A stretch of 64,000 nt of DNA from an uncultured Woeseiaceae bacterium (GTDB taxonomy: Bacteria; Pseudomonadota; Gammaproteobacteria; Steroidobacterales; Woeseiaceae), in the NCBI GenBank assembly GCA_947258565.1, contig CAMYJB010000008.1:124001-188000 (forward strand). Direction: 5' to 3'. Below the pieces are notes generated by a model. That model worked only from the letters and a program-made list of their open reading frames with translations. It did not search any database and was not told where the DNA came from. The stretch's first letter is position 1, and every line of letters starts with the position of its first letter. Made by a program: the position numbers and the translations under genes. This document shows positions 9,835 to 22,734 of the stretch, in pieces.

Positions 9835-10350
9835 TTAGCCATTTCTGAGTATAAACGCCGGGGTGCCGTCGGGGGTCAGCAGCTTTTCCCCGAGCAGCCA
9901 GGCGCGAGCGTCGGCGGCGTCGGACTCGAACCAGGCCCGGCTGCTGCCGAGGCGGAAGGTGTAGCCCCAGCTGTCCATGTCCTGCATCAGCCGATCGCGG
10001 CCGACGCCGGGCAAATAGTCGGCCAGCAGGATCTGCAGGTAGCACACCGCGGCCTCCTCGATATCGTCGCCACCCGCATCGCGGTCGAGGCTTGCACGGC
10101 GCGTCTCGTCCATGCAGATCACGTGACAGGCTTCGTGCAGCAAGGAGTGCACCGGCGTATCGAGGCGGACGTATACACAGCGTTTGACGATGCCGGCCTC
10201 GGGCTCGCCCCAGAAGCTCCCGGTGATGGACTCGTCATGCCCGAGCAGCCGGAGCGACAGGCCGAATCGTCCCAGGAGCTGCACAAGCCTGCTGAACCGG
10301 ACATCGGCGACCGTCAGTACGGAACGGCTCGCTGTCACCGCCGGTATCAA
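9835..10350 (-). CDS. Small putative metallopeptidase-like protein (HEACH motif)
   Basis: This 171-residue soluble protein has an HExxH-type site, LLHEACHVICMDETRR, and about 20 residues later a helix EEAAVCYLQ that could supply the third ligand, as in small gluzincins. I cannot name a family. Its ATG overlaps the lptE stop (ATGA at 10350-10347), so it is translationally coupled to leuS-lptE. That is unusual, because holA normally follows lptE. Proteolytic activity is inference from the motif only. Confidence 0.7.
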   Translation of the reverse strand: MIPAVTASRSVLTVADVRFSRLVQLLGRFGLSLRLLGHDESITGSFWGEPEAGIVKRCVYVRLDTPVHSLLHEACHVICMDETRRASLDRDAGGDDIEEAAVCYLQILLADYLPGVGRDRLMQDMDSWGYTFRLGSSRAWFESDAADARAWLLGEKLLTPDGTPAFILRNG

Positions 10351-10815
10351 ATCGCAGAAATCTGTTTCAGGACGATGCGCACGAGATCGTCGACGATCGC
10401 GTCTCGCATCACTTGCTCTTCCTTGGCCTTGCCGAGCACCAGCGTTGCGTCGTAGGTATAGTCGCGCGTCAGCGTAAGCTCCTGCGGCTCGAGCAGGCTC
10501 TGCTGGCCACTCCTGATCCCATAGCGCACCGTGTAGAACACCTCGAACTCGGTCGGAACGTTGCGCGCCGACACCGACAGTACGCGCTGATCGGTAAAGT
10601 CATAGAGAATCGTCAGCGTCGCCGTTGCATCCGCCGGCGAGTCCAGCACTTCAACGCCGGCCGCCTGCAAGCTGCGGCGCAGCTCGCGATAGAACTGGCT
10701 GAACCTGTCGGGCGTGGCTATGTACGTTCGCTGCATCGCCGCCGGTGTCGACGTGGCACCCTGCAGGCTGAAGCCGCACGCCGCAATGAGCAGCAACGGC
10801 AACAGGGCGAGAAGC

Positions 10816-10823
<8 letters not shown>
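10347..10823 (-). CDS. lptE: LPS-assembly lipoprotein LptE
   Basis: LptE plugs the LptD outer-membrane barrel and helps deliver LPS to the cell surface. The 158-residue protein begins with a lipoprotein signal peptide whose lipobox IAAC places the lipidated cysteine at C16 (CGFSLQGA). The remainder matches the family ([43 protein letters not shown]). The start is TTG at 10823, overlapping the natural end of leuS. That overlap supports the reading that the leuS 3' end really belongs at 10816. Confidence 0.92.
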
Positions 10824-14793
<3,970 letters not shown>

Positions 14794-14798
14794 GAAGA

Positions 14799-15653
14799 TC
14801 AGGCTTCGAGTCGATGCACGCGGAGTGCGCCGATGCGGCGTTTGTCCGCCCTGGTGACCGAGAACCCGAATCCGCCGAAATCAATGCTCTCACCGCGCCG
14901 CGGCAGGCGGCCGAGCTCGTGCATCACGAGCCCCCCGACGGTGTCATACTCCTCGTCGCTCAACTCGCATTCGAAAAATTCGTTGAAGTCCTCGATGCGC
15001 GTCAGTGCGCGAACCGCGAAACATGGCCTGCCATTGCGATCGCCTTCCGGCCGGATGTATGCGTCCTCCTCCGGATCGTGTTCGTCGTCGATCTCACCGA
15101 CGATCTCCTCGAGCACATCCTCGATCGTAAGCAGGCCGGAAACACCACCGTACTCGTCGACGACAATGGCCATGTGATTGTGGCTGGCTCGGAACTCCTT
15201 CAACAGCGCATTCAGGCGTTTCGACTCCGGAATGACGGCCGCAGGCCGCAGCAGCTTGCGGATAGGCACTTCCTGGTCGGCCCCACGACCGAAGAAACGT
15301 AACAGGTCCTTCGCAAGCAGTACGCCGAGTACTTCATCGCGATCCTCGCCCATTACCGGGAACCGGGAATGCCCGGACTCGACGATCACCCTGATCATCT
15401 CTTCGATGTCGTCTTCGATATCGATCACCACCATCTGCGAGCGCGGGATCATGACGTCACGCACCTGGGTTTCCGATACCTCGAGCACGCCGGCAAGCAT
15501 GCTCTTCTCCTCGGCATCGATATCGGTCTCGGATTGCTGAATGATGTCCTGGATTTCTTCGCGGCTCCAGGGCTCACCCTTGATCGCACGTTTGATACGC
15601 GCAATTAGTGAAGTGCTCCCCGTGCCGCTGGTACTTGGCGGTTTGTCGTTCAT
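14799..15653 (-). CDS. corC: CorC/HlyC family CBS-domain protein
   Basis: CorC (YbeX) is associated with Mg2+/Co2+ efflux, and the soluble form also affects ribosome maturation. The 284-residue protein has no transmembrane segments. It has a leader (EEIQDIIQQSETDIDAEEKSML) and two CBS repeats (VRDVMIPRSQMVVID with SGHSRFPVMG; VIPESKRLNALLKEFRASHNHMAIVVDEYGG). A CorC-HlyC C-terminal domain follows (GGLVMHELGRLPRRGE). It lies between ybeY and lnt, the standard order. Confidence 0.94.
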   Translation of the reverse strand: MNDKPPSTSGTGSTSLIARIKRAIKGEPWSREEIQDIIQQSETDIDAEEKSMLAGVLEVSETQVRDVMIPRSQMVVIDIEDDIEEMIRVIVESGHSRFPVMGEDRDEVLGVLLAKDLLRFFGRGADQEVPIRKLLRPAAVIPESKRLNALLKEFRASHNHMAIVVDEYGGVSGLLTIEDVLEEIVGEIDDEHDPEEDAYIRPEGDRNGRPCFAVRALTRIEDFNEFFECELSDEEYDTVGGLVMHELGRLPRRGESIDFGGFGFSVTRADKRRIGALRVHRLEA

Positions 15654-15710
15654 CTCACTGTTGCAGTTTTGGCCGGGCGTCTGGGTCCCGATTCCGACTC
15701 CATCATTGTA

Positions 15711-16175
15711 TCAGTTTCCTGCGTAAGGATCGGTGATGCCGAGGCCTGACAGCACGCGCCGTTCGAGCGCCTCCATCGCCGCCGCTTCCGGGTCGGTAAT
15801 ATGGTCGTGACCGAGGAGGTGCAAAGTGCCGTGCACCAGCATGTGCGCCCAGTGGTGCTCCAGCGGCTTGCCCTGTTCCCCGGCCTCCCGCGCCACCACG
15901 CCCGCACAGACGACGACGTCGCCGAGCAGCGGCCTCTCGCCGGGTGGCACGAAGCCGGCATCGCCTGCCGGGAATGCGAGCACATTGGTCGGTTTGTCCT
16001 GGTTCCGGTAGTCCCGGTTCAGGGCACGCATCTCCTGTTCATCGACGACACGAACCGAAACATCGACTTCCCGGCCCGGATCCGTCGCGTCGATTGTTTT
16101 CCGGACCCAGTTCCGGATGGATTTGCTTGCGGGAATACCGGCTGCGCCGGCGGCAATCTGCACGTCAACACTCAT
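15711..16175 (-). CDS. ybeY: Endoribonuclease YbeY
   Basis: YbeY is a zinc-dependent RNase involved in 16S rRNA 3'-end maturation and ribosome quality control. The 154-residue protein carries the metal site HGTLHLLGHDH, with H115, H119 and H125 as ligands. The conserved arginine segment LNRDYRNQDKPTNVLAFP is also present. It starts 18 nt after the ybeZ stop and precedes corC, matching the ybeZ-ybeY-ybeX operon of gammaproteobacteria. Confidence 0.96.
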   Translation of the reverse strand: MSVDVQIAAGAAGIPASKSIRNWVRKTIDATDPGREVDVSVRVVDEQEMRALNRDYRNQDKPTNVLAFPAGDAGFVPPGERPLLGDVVVCAGVVAREAGEQGKPLEHHWAHMLVHGTLHLLGHDHITDPEAAAMEALERRVLSGLGITDPYAGN

Positions 16176-16193
16176 CGCACTGGGTGCGACGAG

Positions 16194-17186
16194 CTAGGCG
16201 ACATCATTATCGTCCGCTTCGTAGGCAGCGACGATTCGCTGCACCAGTGGATGCCTGACGACGTCCTTTCGGGAAAAGAAGGTAAAACTGATGCTTTCGA
16301 CATTTTCGAGTATGCGCACGGCATTATTGAGGCCGGACTGTTGCCCGGTCGGCAGATCGATCTGCGTTACGTCGCCCGTTACCACGGCGCGTGACCCGAA
16401 ACCGATGCGCGTCAGGAACATCTTCATCTGTTCCACGCTGGTGTTTTGCGCCTCGTCGAGAATTACGAAGGATTCATTCAGCGAGCGTCCACGCATGAAT
16501 GCAAGCGGCGCGATCTCGATGACGTTACGCTCGATAAGGCGCGTGACGCGGTCCGCGCCGAGCATGTCGTAAAGCGCGTCATACATCGGGCGCAAATAAG
16601 GGTCTACCTTCTGCGACATGTCGCCGGGTAAAAAGCCCAGTCTTTCGCCGGCCTCGACGGCCGGCCTCACGAGGACAATGCGACGCACGTGCTCATGCTC
16701 GAGCGCATCGACGGCCGCCGCAATGGCGAGATAGGTCTTGCCCGTGCCGGCCGGACCGATACCAAAAGCCAGGTCGAAATCATGCATGCTCTGCATGTAT
16801 GCCGTCTGGTTAGCCCCTCGCGGCCGGATCCGCTTCAGGCGCGTCTGGATAGCGAGATGTTCTTCGTCATCGCCGGTATCTCGGGACAGCCCTTGCTCCG
16901 CTTCGCCCTCTTTCATAACCGACTCCTGCAGGAGAATGTGCACGCGCTCGGGATCGAGACGCTCGCGGCCCGTCATGCTGAATAGCCGGTGCAGCACGTC
17001 GCTGCCGAGCTGGGTCGCGCCCGGCTGACCGGTCACGCGAAAATGGTTACCCCGGCTGGCGATTTCGACATCGAGGCGGCGTTCGATCTGCCGCAAATGT
17101 TCGTCGAACTGGCCGCAAAGATTCGCCAGGCGGCTGTTGTCGGCGGGCTCGAGAACGACATCCCGAGATATCTGGACTGCATTCAA
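16194..17186 (-). CDS. ybeZ: PhoH-like ATPase YbeZ
   Basis: YbeZ is a PhoH-family NTPase that works with YbeY in RNA metabolism. In the 330-residue protein the Walker A motif GPAGTGKT is at residues 144-151 and a Walker B-like SFVILDEAQN follows. The family segments RGRSLNESF and ITRIGFGSRAVVTGDVTQIDLP are present. The N-terminal 110 residues form the usual KH-like region. It is located between miaB and ybeY. Confidence 0.95.
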   Translation of the reverse strand: MNAVQISRDVVLEPADNSRLANLCGQFDEHLRQIERRLDVEIASRGNHFRVTGQPGATQLGSDVLHRLFSMTGRERLDPERVHILLQESVMKEGEAEQGLSRDTGDDEEHLAIQTRLKRIRPRGANQTAYMQSMHDFDLAFGIGPAGTGKTYLAIAAAVDALEHEHVRRIVLVRPAVEAGERLGFLPGDMSQKVDPYLRPMYDALYDMLGADRVTRLIERNVIEIAPLAFMRGRSLNESFVILDEAQNTSVEQMKMFLTRIGFGSRAVVTGDVTQIDLPTGQQSGLNNAVRILENVESISFTFFSRKDVVRHPLVQRIVAAYEADDNDVA

Positions 17187-17272
17187 GATCGGTGCTTCAG
17201 ACCTCTGTCGATGGTTTACCGCAGACTACCGCGAAGCGAACGCTTTTTGAAGTGCGCGCCCGGCGGTTTATG

Positions 17273-18613
17273 TCATGCAGCCGCCTTGCTGTCGGACCGC
17301 CTGCCGCGCAGCGAATTCGGCAGTGCTTCCGTAATGACGACATCGACGAATTGACCGATTACAGACGAGTCTGCGTCGAAATTGACCCAGCGATTGTTTT
17401 CGGTGCGGCCGGCCACCTGGCTTGCACTCTTCTTCGAGGTTTTCTCCACGAGAACGCGTTGCGTCGTGCCGACCATTGCCTCGCTGATCGCCTGTGCCTG
17501 CTGGTTGATTCGCGCCTGCAGAATCTGCAATCGCTGCTTCTTGGTCTCGATTGGCGTGTCGTCGGGCAGGTTCGTCGCCGGCGTTCCCGGGCGCGCGCTG
17601 TAGATAAAACTGAATGACTGGTCGAAACCGATGTCAGCGATCAGGCTCATCGTCGCCTCGAAATCCCTGTCGGTCTCGCCGGGGAAGCCGACAATGAAGT
17701 CCGACGAGAGCGAAATGTCCGGCCGCGCTTCACGCAACTTGCGAATCTTCTGTTTGTACTCGAGCGCCGTATGCCCGCGCTTCATCAGCGAGAGGATCCG
17801 GTCCGAGCCGTGCTGCACCGGCAGGTGAAGGTAGTTGGCGAGTTTCGGTACCTCGGCATAGGCCTGTACGAGGCTGTCGGTGAACTCCACCGGGTGCGAC
17901 GTCGTGAAGCGAATGCGATCGACGCCATCCACGGCAGCAACGTAGTAGATGAGCGTCGCGAGGTCGGCGATGGAGCCATCATGCATCGGGCCCTGGTACG
18001 CATTGACGTTCTGGCCGAGCAGGTTGATTTCGCGTACGCCCTGCGCCGCGAGCTGCACGACCTCGGCAATTACGTCGTCGAGCGGCCGGCTGATCTCCTC
18101 GCCACGCGTATAGGGAACGACGCAGAAGCTGCAGTACTTGCTGCAGCCTTCCATGCAGGAAACAAACGCCGTGGGACCTTCTGCGCGTGGCTCGGGAAGC
18201 CGATCGAACTTCTCGATCTCGGGAAACGACACGTCGACGACCGAGCTGCGCCTGTTGCCGGCATCCTCGATCAGCTGCGGCAGCCGGTGCAGCGTCTGCG
18301 GACCGAATACCACGTCCACGAACGGTGCGCGCCGCGTAATGCCATCCCCTTCCTGGCTCGCGACGCAACCGCCGACACCGATCATGACGCCGTCACGGCG
18401 CTCCTTGATCGCCCGCCAGCGGCCCAGCTCGGAGAACACCTTCTCCTGGGCTTTTTCCCGTATCGAACAGGTATTGACGAGCAGCAGGTCCGCGTCCTCG
18501 ACGATGTCAGTCAGCTCGTAGCCGTGGGATTCCCGCAACACGTCCGCCATCTTCTCCGAGTCGTACTCGTTCATCTGGCAGCCGAAGGTCTTGATGTACA
18601 GCTTTTTCGCCAT
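17273..18613 (-). CDS. miaB: tRNA-2-methylthio-N6-dimethylallyladenosine synthase MiaB
   Basis: MiaB is a radical-SAM methylthiotransferase that modifies i6A37 in tRNAs reading UNN codons. The N-terminal cluster ligands are C12 ([10 protein letters not shown]), C49 and C83. The radical SAM triad is C157, C161 and C164 in [10 protein letters not shown]. The C-terminal TRAM domain is [19 protein letters not shown] through [14 protein letters not shown]. The length of 446 is normal. It is the first gene of the miaB-ybeZ-ybeY-corC-lnt-leuS-lptE run; repeat A lies 46 bp upstream of its start. Confidence 0.97.
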   Translation of the reverse strand: MAKKLYIKTFGCQMNEYDSEKMADVLRESHGYELTDIVEDADLLLVNTCSIREKAQEKVFSELGRWRAIKERRDGVMIGVGGCVASQEGDGITRRAPFVDVVFGPQTLHRLPQLIEDAGNRRSSVVDVSFPEIEKFDRLPEPRAEGPTAFVSCMEGCSKYCSFCVVPYTRGEEISRPLDDVIAEVVQLAAQGVREINLLGQNVNAYQGPMHDGSIADLATLIYYVAAVDGVDRIRFTTSHPVEFTDSLVQAYAEVPKLANYLHLPVQHGSDRILSLMKRGHTALEYKQKIRKLREARPDISLSSDFIVGFPGETDRDFEATMSLIADIGFDQSFSFIYSARPGTPATNLPDDTPIETKKQRLQILQARINQQAQAISEAMVGTTQRVLVEKTSKKSASQVAGRTENNRWVNFDADSSVIGQFVDVVITEALPNSLRGRRSDSKAAA

Positions 18614-18658
18614 TCTGGGATATTACACTCTGGAGGCGCGCAACGACCTGACGGGGCG

Positions 18659-18733
18659 GAGGTTCCGGTTATTCTTCAACCGAAGTAAAGCGCAGCAACG
18701 CGAGCCATGAGGTTGAAGAATAACCGGAACCTC
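18659..18733. repeat. Hairpin repeat, copy A (23-bp perfect arms, conserved loop)
   Basis: Arms 18659-18681 and 18711-18733 are perfect inverted repeats of 23 bp. The 29-nt loop, 18682-18710, reads gaagtaaagcgcag-caac-gcgagccatga. The same loop ends recur in copies B and C, whose arms have different sequence. This copy fills the gap between the sat-cysC stop and the miaB start. There is no T-run right after the stem on the minus strand, so a simple intrinsic terminator is not obvious. Confidence 0.85.
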
Positions 18734-18742
18734 TCCCTCAAT

Positions 18743-20455
18743 TCACCTCAGGAACCCCATCGCCTCCAGCTTGATCATGATGCGATGCGCGGCAAGGTCG
18801 GGCGAAATATTGGCCGTATCGATCACCATTTCCGCATTTTCCGGCTCTTCGTAAGGATCACTGATACCCGTGAACTCCTTGATGATGCCGGCCCTCGCCT
18901 TCGCATAGAGTCCCTTGCGGTCACGGTCTTCGCAGACTTCGAGTGGCGTGGCCACGTGGATCTCGATGAATCCGCCGAGCGGGTTGATCGTGTCCCGCAC
19001 GATGCGCCGCGTCGAGGCGTATGGCGCGATCGGGGCACAGATCGCGATACCGCCATTCTTCGTGATCTCGCTCGCGACGTAGCCGATGCGGCGGATATTG
19101 AGGTCGCGATGTTCCTTGGAGAATCCCAGCTCGCTCGACAGGTTCTTGCGAACGATGTCTCCGTCGAGGAGGCTGATCGCCCGGCCGCCGCTCTCCATGA
19201 GCTTCACCATCAGCGCATTGGCGATGGTGGACTTGCCGGAACCCGACAGGCCCGTAAAGAACACGGTGAATCCCTGCTTGTGCCGGGGCGGGTGCGTCCG
19301 GCGGAGTTCGGCCACGACATCGGGGAAAGAGAACCAGTCGGGAATCTCGAGCCCTTCGGCCAGGCGCCGCCGCAGCTCGGTACCGGAAATATTCAGGATC
19401 TGGTCCGAATCGCCGGCTTCGTCCACGGGGATGTGCTGCGCACGATTCTCGGCGTAGACCATCATGCGGAACGGCACCATCGAGATGTCGAGTTCTTCCT
19501 CGTGCTCCTTGAGCAGATCCTGTGCATCGTACGGGCCGTAGAAATCGTCGCCCTTCGAGTCCTGGCCCGGGCCCGCGTGGTCACGGCCGACGATCAGGTG
19601 CGTGCAGCCGTAGTTTTTGCGGATGATTGCGTGCCACAACGCCTCGCGCGGGCCGCCCATGCGCATCGCGAGTGGCAATAGCGACAGCATCGTTGTCTGC
19701 TCGGGATAACGGCCGAGCAAGTGCTCGTAGCAGCGCACGCGGGTGAAGTGATCGACGTCACCGGGCTTGGTCATGCCGACTACCGGGTGGATCAGCAAGT
19801 TTGCCTCGACGTCGAACGCGGCACGCAACGTCAATTCCTGGTGCGCGCGGTGCATCGGGTTGCGCGTCTGGAACGCGACGACCTTGCGCCAGCCGAGTTT
19901 GCGGAACTGTTGGCGCAGCTCGGCCGGGCTGTTGCGAAGGTGCTTGAAATCGTAATGGATGGGGGCCTCTACCCCGCGCAGCTTGCCGCCGACGCAGACC
20001 GGGCTGGCGATATTCCTGAGGTAGTGGACGGCGGGATGCGTCTCGTCGGCCGTCCCGTACACGCCCTTTGCTTCTGCGTTCTTGTCCGGCGTCCAGATGT
20101 CACCGACATCGAGCGTTGCGATGACGACGCCTTCGAGATCGCGCAAGGCGATCCGGTCGCCGCCCTGGATGCTCTCTGCAAACTCCTCGCTGACATCGAG
20201 CGTGACCGGGATTGGCCAGAGAATGCCCGACGCGAGCCGCATGGCTGCGACGACTGATTCGTAGTCGTCCTTGCCGAGAAACCCCTCGAGCGGCGAAAAC
20301 GCCCCGTTCAACAGCAGTTCGATATCGCACAGCTGCCGTTCTGTCAGGTCCCAGGAAACAAACTCCCGCGCTGCCTCTTTTTCCGCCTCTGCCTCCTCGG
20401 CGGGCAGGTAAAGATTCTTCAGTTCGCCGCCGTGCGGCTCTTTATTAGCGCCCAT
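18743..20455 (-). CDS. Bifunctional sulfate adenylyltransferase / adenylylsulfate kinase
   Basis: The 570-residue fusion converts sulfate to APS and then PAPS. The N-terminal ATP sulfurylase is of the homo-oligomeric Sat type, with QTRNPMH at 196-202 and GRDHAG at 290-295. The C-terminal APS kinase (CysC) has a P-loop, GLSGSGKST, at 402-410, and DGD at 431-433. Enteric bacteria instead use the heteromeric CysDN. No other sulfate assimilation gene is adjacent, so use in cysteine synthesis versus sulfation cannot be decided from context. Confidence 0.95.
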   Translation of the reverse strand: MGANKEPHGGELKNLYLPAEEAEAEKEAAREFVSWDLTERQLCDIELLLNGAFSPLEGFLGKDDYESVVAAMRLASGILWPIPVTLDVSEEFAESIQGGDRIALRDLEGVVIATLDVGDIWTPDKNAEAKGVYGTADETHPAVHYLRNIASPVCVGGKLRGVEAPIHYDFKHLRNSPAELRQQFRKLGWRKVVAFQTRNPMHRAHQELTLRAAFDVEANLLIHPVVGMTKPGDVDHFTRVRCYEHLLGRYPEQTTMLSLLPLAMRMGGPREALWHAIIRKNYGCTHLIVGRDHAGPGQDSKGDDFYGPYDAQDLLKEHEEELDISMVPFRMMVYAENRAQHIPVDEAGDSDQILNISGTELRRRLAEGLEIPDWFSFPDVVAELRRTHPPRHKQGFTVFFTGLSGSGKSTIANALMVKLMESGGRAISLLDGDIVRKNLSSELGFSKEHRDLNIRRIGYVASEITKNGGIAICAPIAPYASTRRIVRDTINPLGGFIEIHVATPLEVCEDRDRKGLYAKARAGIIKEFTGISDPYEEPENAEMVIDTANISPDLAAHRIMIKLEAMGFLR

Positions 20456-20537
20456 TTTTCGTATTCCCGAATAAAAGCGGCGCGCAGGCTAACACCGCCC
20501 GCGCCCCGCGATTACGCATTTTGACAATAGCTGTCGC

Positions 20538-20972
20538 CTAGAACGGAATATCGTCTTCGAACTCGTCCGGCGTTGACTGCGGCGGCCCGCTGGAACGGCC
20601 CGAATCGGACGGCATGGGCGCAGTACCACCGCCGCCGCGGCCGCCGAGCATCTGCATCTCGTCCGCGATGATCTCGGTGGTCCAGCGGTCGTTGCCATCC
20701 CGGTCCTGCCACTTGCGCGTGCGCAGTTTGCCCTCGATATAGACTTGCGATCCTTTGCGCAGGTATTCCGCGGCGATCTCGGCCAGCCGGTTGAACATCG
20801 CCACCTTGTGCCACTCGGTGCGCTCTTTCTGCTCGCCGGTCTGCTTGTCCTTCCATTGCTCGCTGGTCGCGACGGACAGGTTGGTCACGGCACTGCCGCT
20901 CGGCATGTAGCGCGTCTCCGGATCCGCTCCAAGATTTCCAACGAGGATGACTTTGTTGATTCCACGGGCCAT
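20538..20972 (-). CDS. ssb: Single-stranded DNA-binding protein
   Basis: SSB coats single-stranded DNA in replication, repair and recombination. From the ATG at 20972 ([15 protein letters not shown]) the protein is 144 residues. It has an OB fold ([36 protein letters not shown]) and a short Gly/Pro-rich linker. The acidic tail DEFEDDIPF is the docking site for partner proteins. A longer in-frame start would add an unlikely basic leader. The ssb/MFS/uvrA neighbourhood is common in gammaproteobacteria. Confidence 0.96.
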   Translation of the reverse strand: MARGINKVILVGNLGADPETRYMPSGSAVTNLSVATSEQWKDKQTGEQKERTEWHKVAMFNRLAEIAAEYLRKGSQVYIEGKLRTRKWQDRDGNDRWTTEIIADEMQMLGGRGGGGTAPMPSDSGRSSGPPQSTPDEFEDDIPF

Positions 20973-21175
20973 AACGATTCTCTGCTTGTGGCGCCTTTGC
21001 GGCGCGATTGGTATTCGTACCCTCTCGAGGGGGCACATATTGTAGAGGGTTACCCCCCGAAAACCACCCCGATTTCTGGCGCCCGAGCCATATTTCTGCC
21101 CTGGGACGCGGCCGAACGGCAGGCCGCCGGGGAATAGTATGGAGCCCGGTCTGCGGTGTTTGCCTCCCGGCTGCA

Positions 21176-21277
21176 GCGAACACAGGCGCCTGGGGCATTT
21201 GTCTCCCTCATGGCTCGCCGCGCTACGCGCGGCTGCGCTTTACTTCGGTCGACAAACGCCCCGGTGCGCCTGTTCGC
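21176..21277. repeat. Hairpin repeat, copy B (reverse orientation)
   Basis: Left arm 21176-21203 and right arm 21251-21277 are imperfect inverted repeats (gcgaacacaggcgcctgggg against the complement of gccccggtgcgcctgttcgc). The conserved loop at 21208-21246 reads, on the minus strand, gaagtaaagcgcag, then ccgcgcgtagcgcgg (itself a hairpin), then cgagccatga. Weaker complementarity extends outward beyond the arms. It shares the loop ends with copies A and C but not the arm sequence. Confidence 0.8.
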
Positions 21278-21338
21278 AGCGAGGGTGGTTGTCCGTGACT
21301 GGTCCGGGATGATTGACGACGGCGCAGAGGCGAATGCA

Positions 21339-21430
21339 GCACGCCGGCGGGGATGTTCCTCGAGGGAAGTAAAGCGCAGGCGAGCGTAGCGAGCCGAGCC
21401 ATGACCGAGAGGAATTCCCCGCCGGCGTGC
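21339..21430. repeat. Hairpin repeat, copy C (forward orientation)
   Basis: Left arm 21339-21362 and right arm 21406-21430 pair almost completely (gcacgccggcgggga with tccccgccggcgtgc, then a short mismatch and ttcctcg with cgagagga). The loop at 21366-21404 reads gaagtaaagcgcag-gcgagcgtagcgagc-cgagccatga. It lies 61 bp from copy B in inverted orientation, giving a doublet arrangement reminiscent of REPINs, although here the conserved part is the loop. Confidence 0.8.
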
Positions 21431-21476
21431 AACCGTGTCTGGTCGCGAAGAAAGCGTCGCGAGGCGGCCACATTTA

Positions 21477-22661
21477 TTACGACGGGGTGCGGGTGCGGCT
21501 GACGCTCTGCATGGCGAGCCAAATCGCCGCCAGCAGCACGCAGACGAAGAATACGTCCGCCGGTCGGCCGGTCGCCAGGAACCGTCCGCCGATCAGTCCG
21601 CCGACGAAGGCGCCGAGGAACTGCGAGCTCGCAAACAACCCGAGCGAGGCGCCGCGCGTATCGTCGTCGGCGATCAGCGAGAGACGCGCCGGCAGTCCCG
21701 CCTCGAGGAAATTGAAGCCGGCAAAGAACAACACCAGGCCGCCGAACACCGTCGCGACGGTGAAGCCGGCGAAGGTGAGCACGAGCTGGCCGAGCAGCAT
21801 GAGCGTCACCGCGATGCCTATGGTCGAGCCCTTACCCTGCCGCTCGTCGCGGACAATGAGCGGTATCGTGCCGGTGAGCGAGAGCAGCAGCGCGCCTACG
21901 TACATCATCCAGTGGTCGGTCACGGGCAGTTCCAGCCGGTTCACGAGCAGGAACGGCAGCGCGACGAAACTCGCCGTCAGGATCGCGTGAAGCAGAAATA
22001 CATAGGTGTCGAGGCGAAGCAGCTCGGGCCGAAAGGCCGGCCGGAAATTCCAGCGTCGCGGCGTCTCGGGCCGGGGAATATCCCCGGGCAGTGCGACGAG
22101 CAGGAAAGCGGCAACCAGGGCCAGGAACGCGGCGAACAGGAACAGCGCGGGTACCCCGAAGTGGCCCGAGAATTTAGGGCCGAATATCATCGCGAGCATG
22201 AAGGCACCACCCACGCCGACACCAAACACGGCCATCGACCGTGTGCGTACGCCGTCGCGCGTGGCATCAGCGATCAGCGCGGTCAGCGTCGCCGAGATGG
22301 CACCCGCTCCCTGCAGCAGGCGGCCGGCGATCACGCCCCAGACACTGTCGCTGTAGGCCGCGAGGACGCTGCCCGCGGCAAACACGGCGAGCCCGGCGAC
22401 GATAACCGGCACCCGGCCGACACGATCCGACAGTGCACCGAGCGGTATCTGCAGGCCGGCCTGGGTCAGGCCGTACGCGCCAACCGCCATGCCGATCAGT
22501 AACGGTGTCGCACCCTCGAGCGTGGCAGCATGCAGCGCCAGCACGGGCAGCAGCGCGAACAGGCCGAACATTCGCAGCATGCCGATGAGCGCAATGACGC
22601 CGACGGCGCGCCGCTCGGCCGGCAGCCACGCGTTCGTGCTGTCACTCTCTCCCGGTATCAT
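21477..22661 (-). CDS. MFS transporter, YajR-like
   Basis: The 394-residue protein has twelve predicted helices and the motif [21 protein letters not shown] after helix 2. Helix 1 ([17 protein letters not shown]) and [18 protein letters not shown] closely resemble E. coli YajR, a proton-coupled exporter of unknown substrate. The C-terminal cytoplasmic YAM domain of YajR is absent. The start at 22661 (MIPGESDS) is chosen because longer forms run into uvrA antisense. It is divergent from uvrA by 73 bp and followed by ssb. Confidence 0.87.
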   Translation of the reverse strand: MIPGESDSTNAWLPAERRAVGVIALIGMLRMFGLFALLPVLALHAATLEGATPLLIGMAVGAYGLTQAGLQIPLGALSDRVGRVPVIVAGLAVFAAGSVLAAYSDSVWGVIAGRLLQGAGAISATLTALIADATRDGVRTRSMAVFGVGVGGAFMLAMIFGPKFSGHFGVPALFLFAAFLALVAAFLLVALPGDIPRPETPRRWNFRPAFRPELLRLDTYVFLLHAILTASFVALPFLLVNRLELPVTDHWMMYVGALLLSLTGTIPLIVRDERQGKGSTIGIAVTLMLLGQLVLTFAGFTVATVFGGLVLFFAGFNFLEAGLPARLSLIADDDTRGASLGLFASSQFLGAFVGGLIGGRFLATGRPADVFFVCVLLAAIWLAMQSVSRTRTPS

Positions 22662-22734
22662 CGTCTGCTGTCTTTGCGCCGGAGTTGCAGGGCGGCGTAT
22701 ATTAGCAGGTTGGTCGGCAAACTCTCCTCGATTT

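Larger units (their letters stand above)
20973..21476. other. 504-bp intergenic region holding hairpin repeats B and C
   Basis: There is no convincing gene between the MFS stop and the ssb start. Next to ssb is a candidate minus-strand -10 (TACAAT, complement of 21039-21044) about 67 nt upstream of the start codon, without a good -35. The rest is dominated by two large hairpins, B and C, placed in opposite orientation. The short open frames here are interrupted by the palindromes and have no recognisable product. I saw no LexA-like CTGT-N8-ACAG box. Confidence 0.6.

Noticed and set aside
21301-21476. Integron attC site as explanation of copy C
   Set aside because: The palindrome lacks the GTTRRRY/RYYYAAC core sites, and its conserved part is the loop rather than the ends.
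22662-22734. LexA (SOS) box between the MFS gene and uvrA, and upstream of ssb
   Set aside because: No CTGT-N8-ACAG-like palindrome could be found in either gap; regulation of uvrA by LexA cannot be claimed from this sequence.
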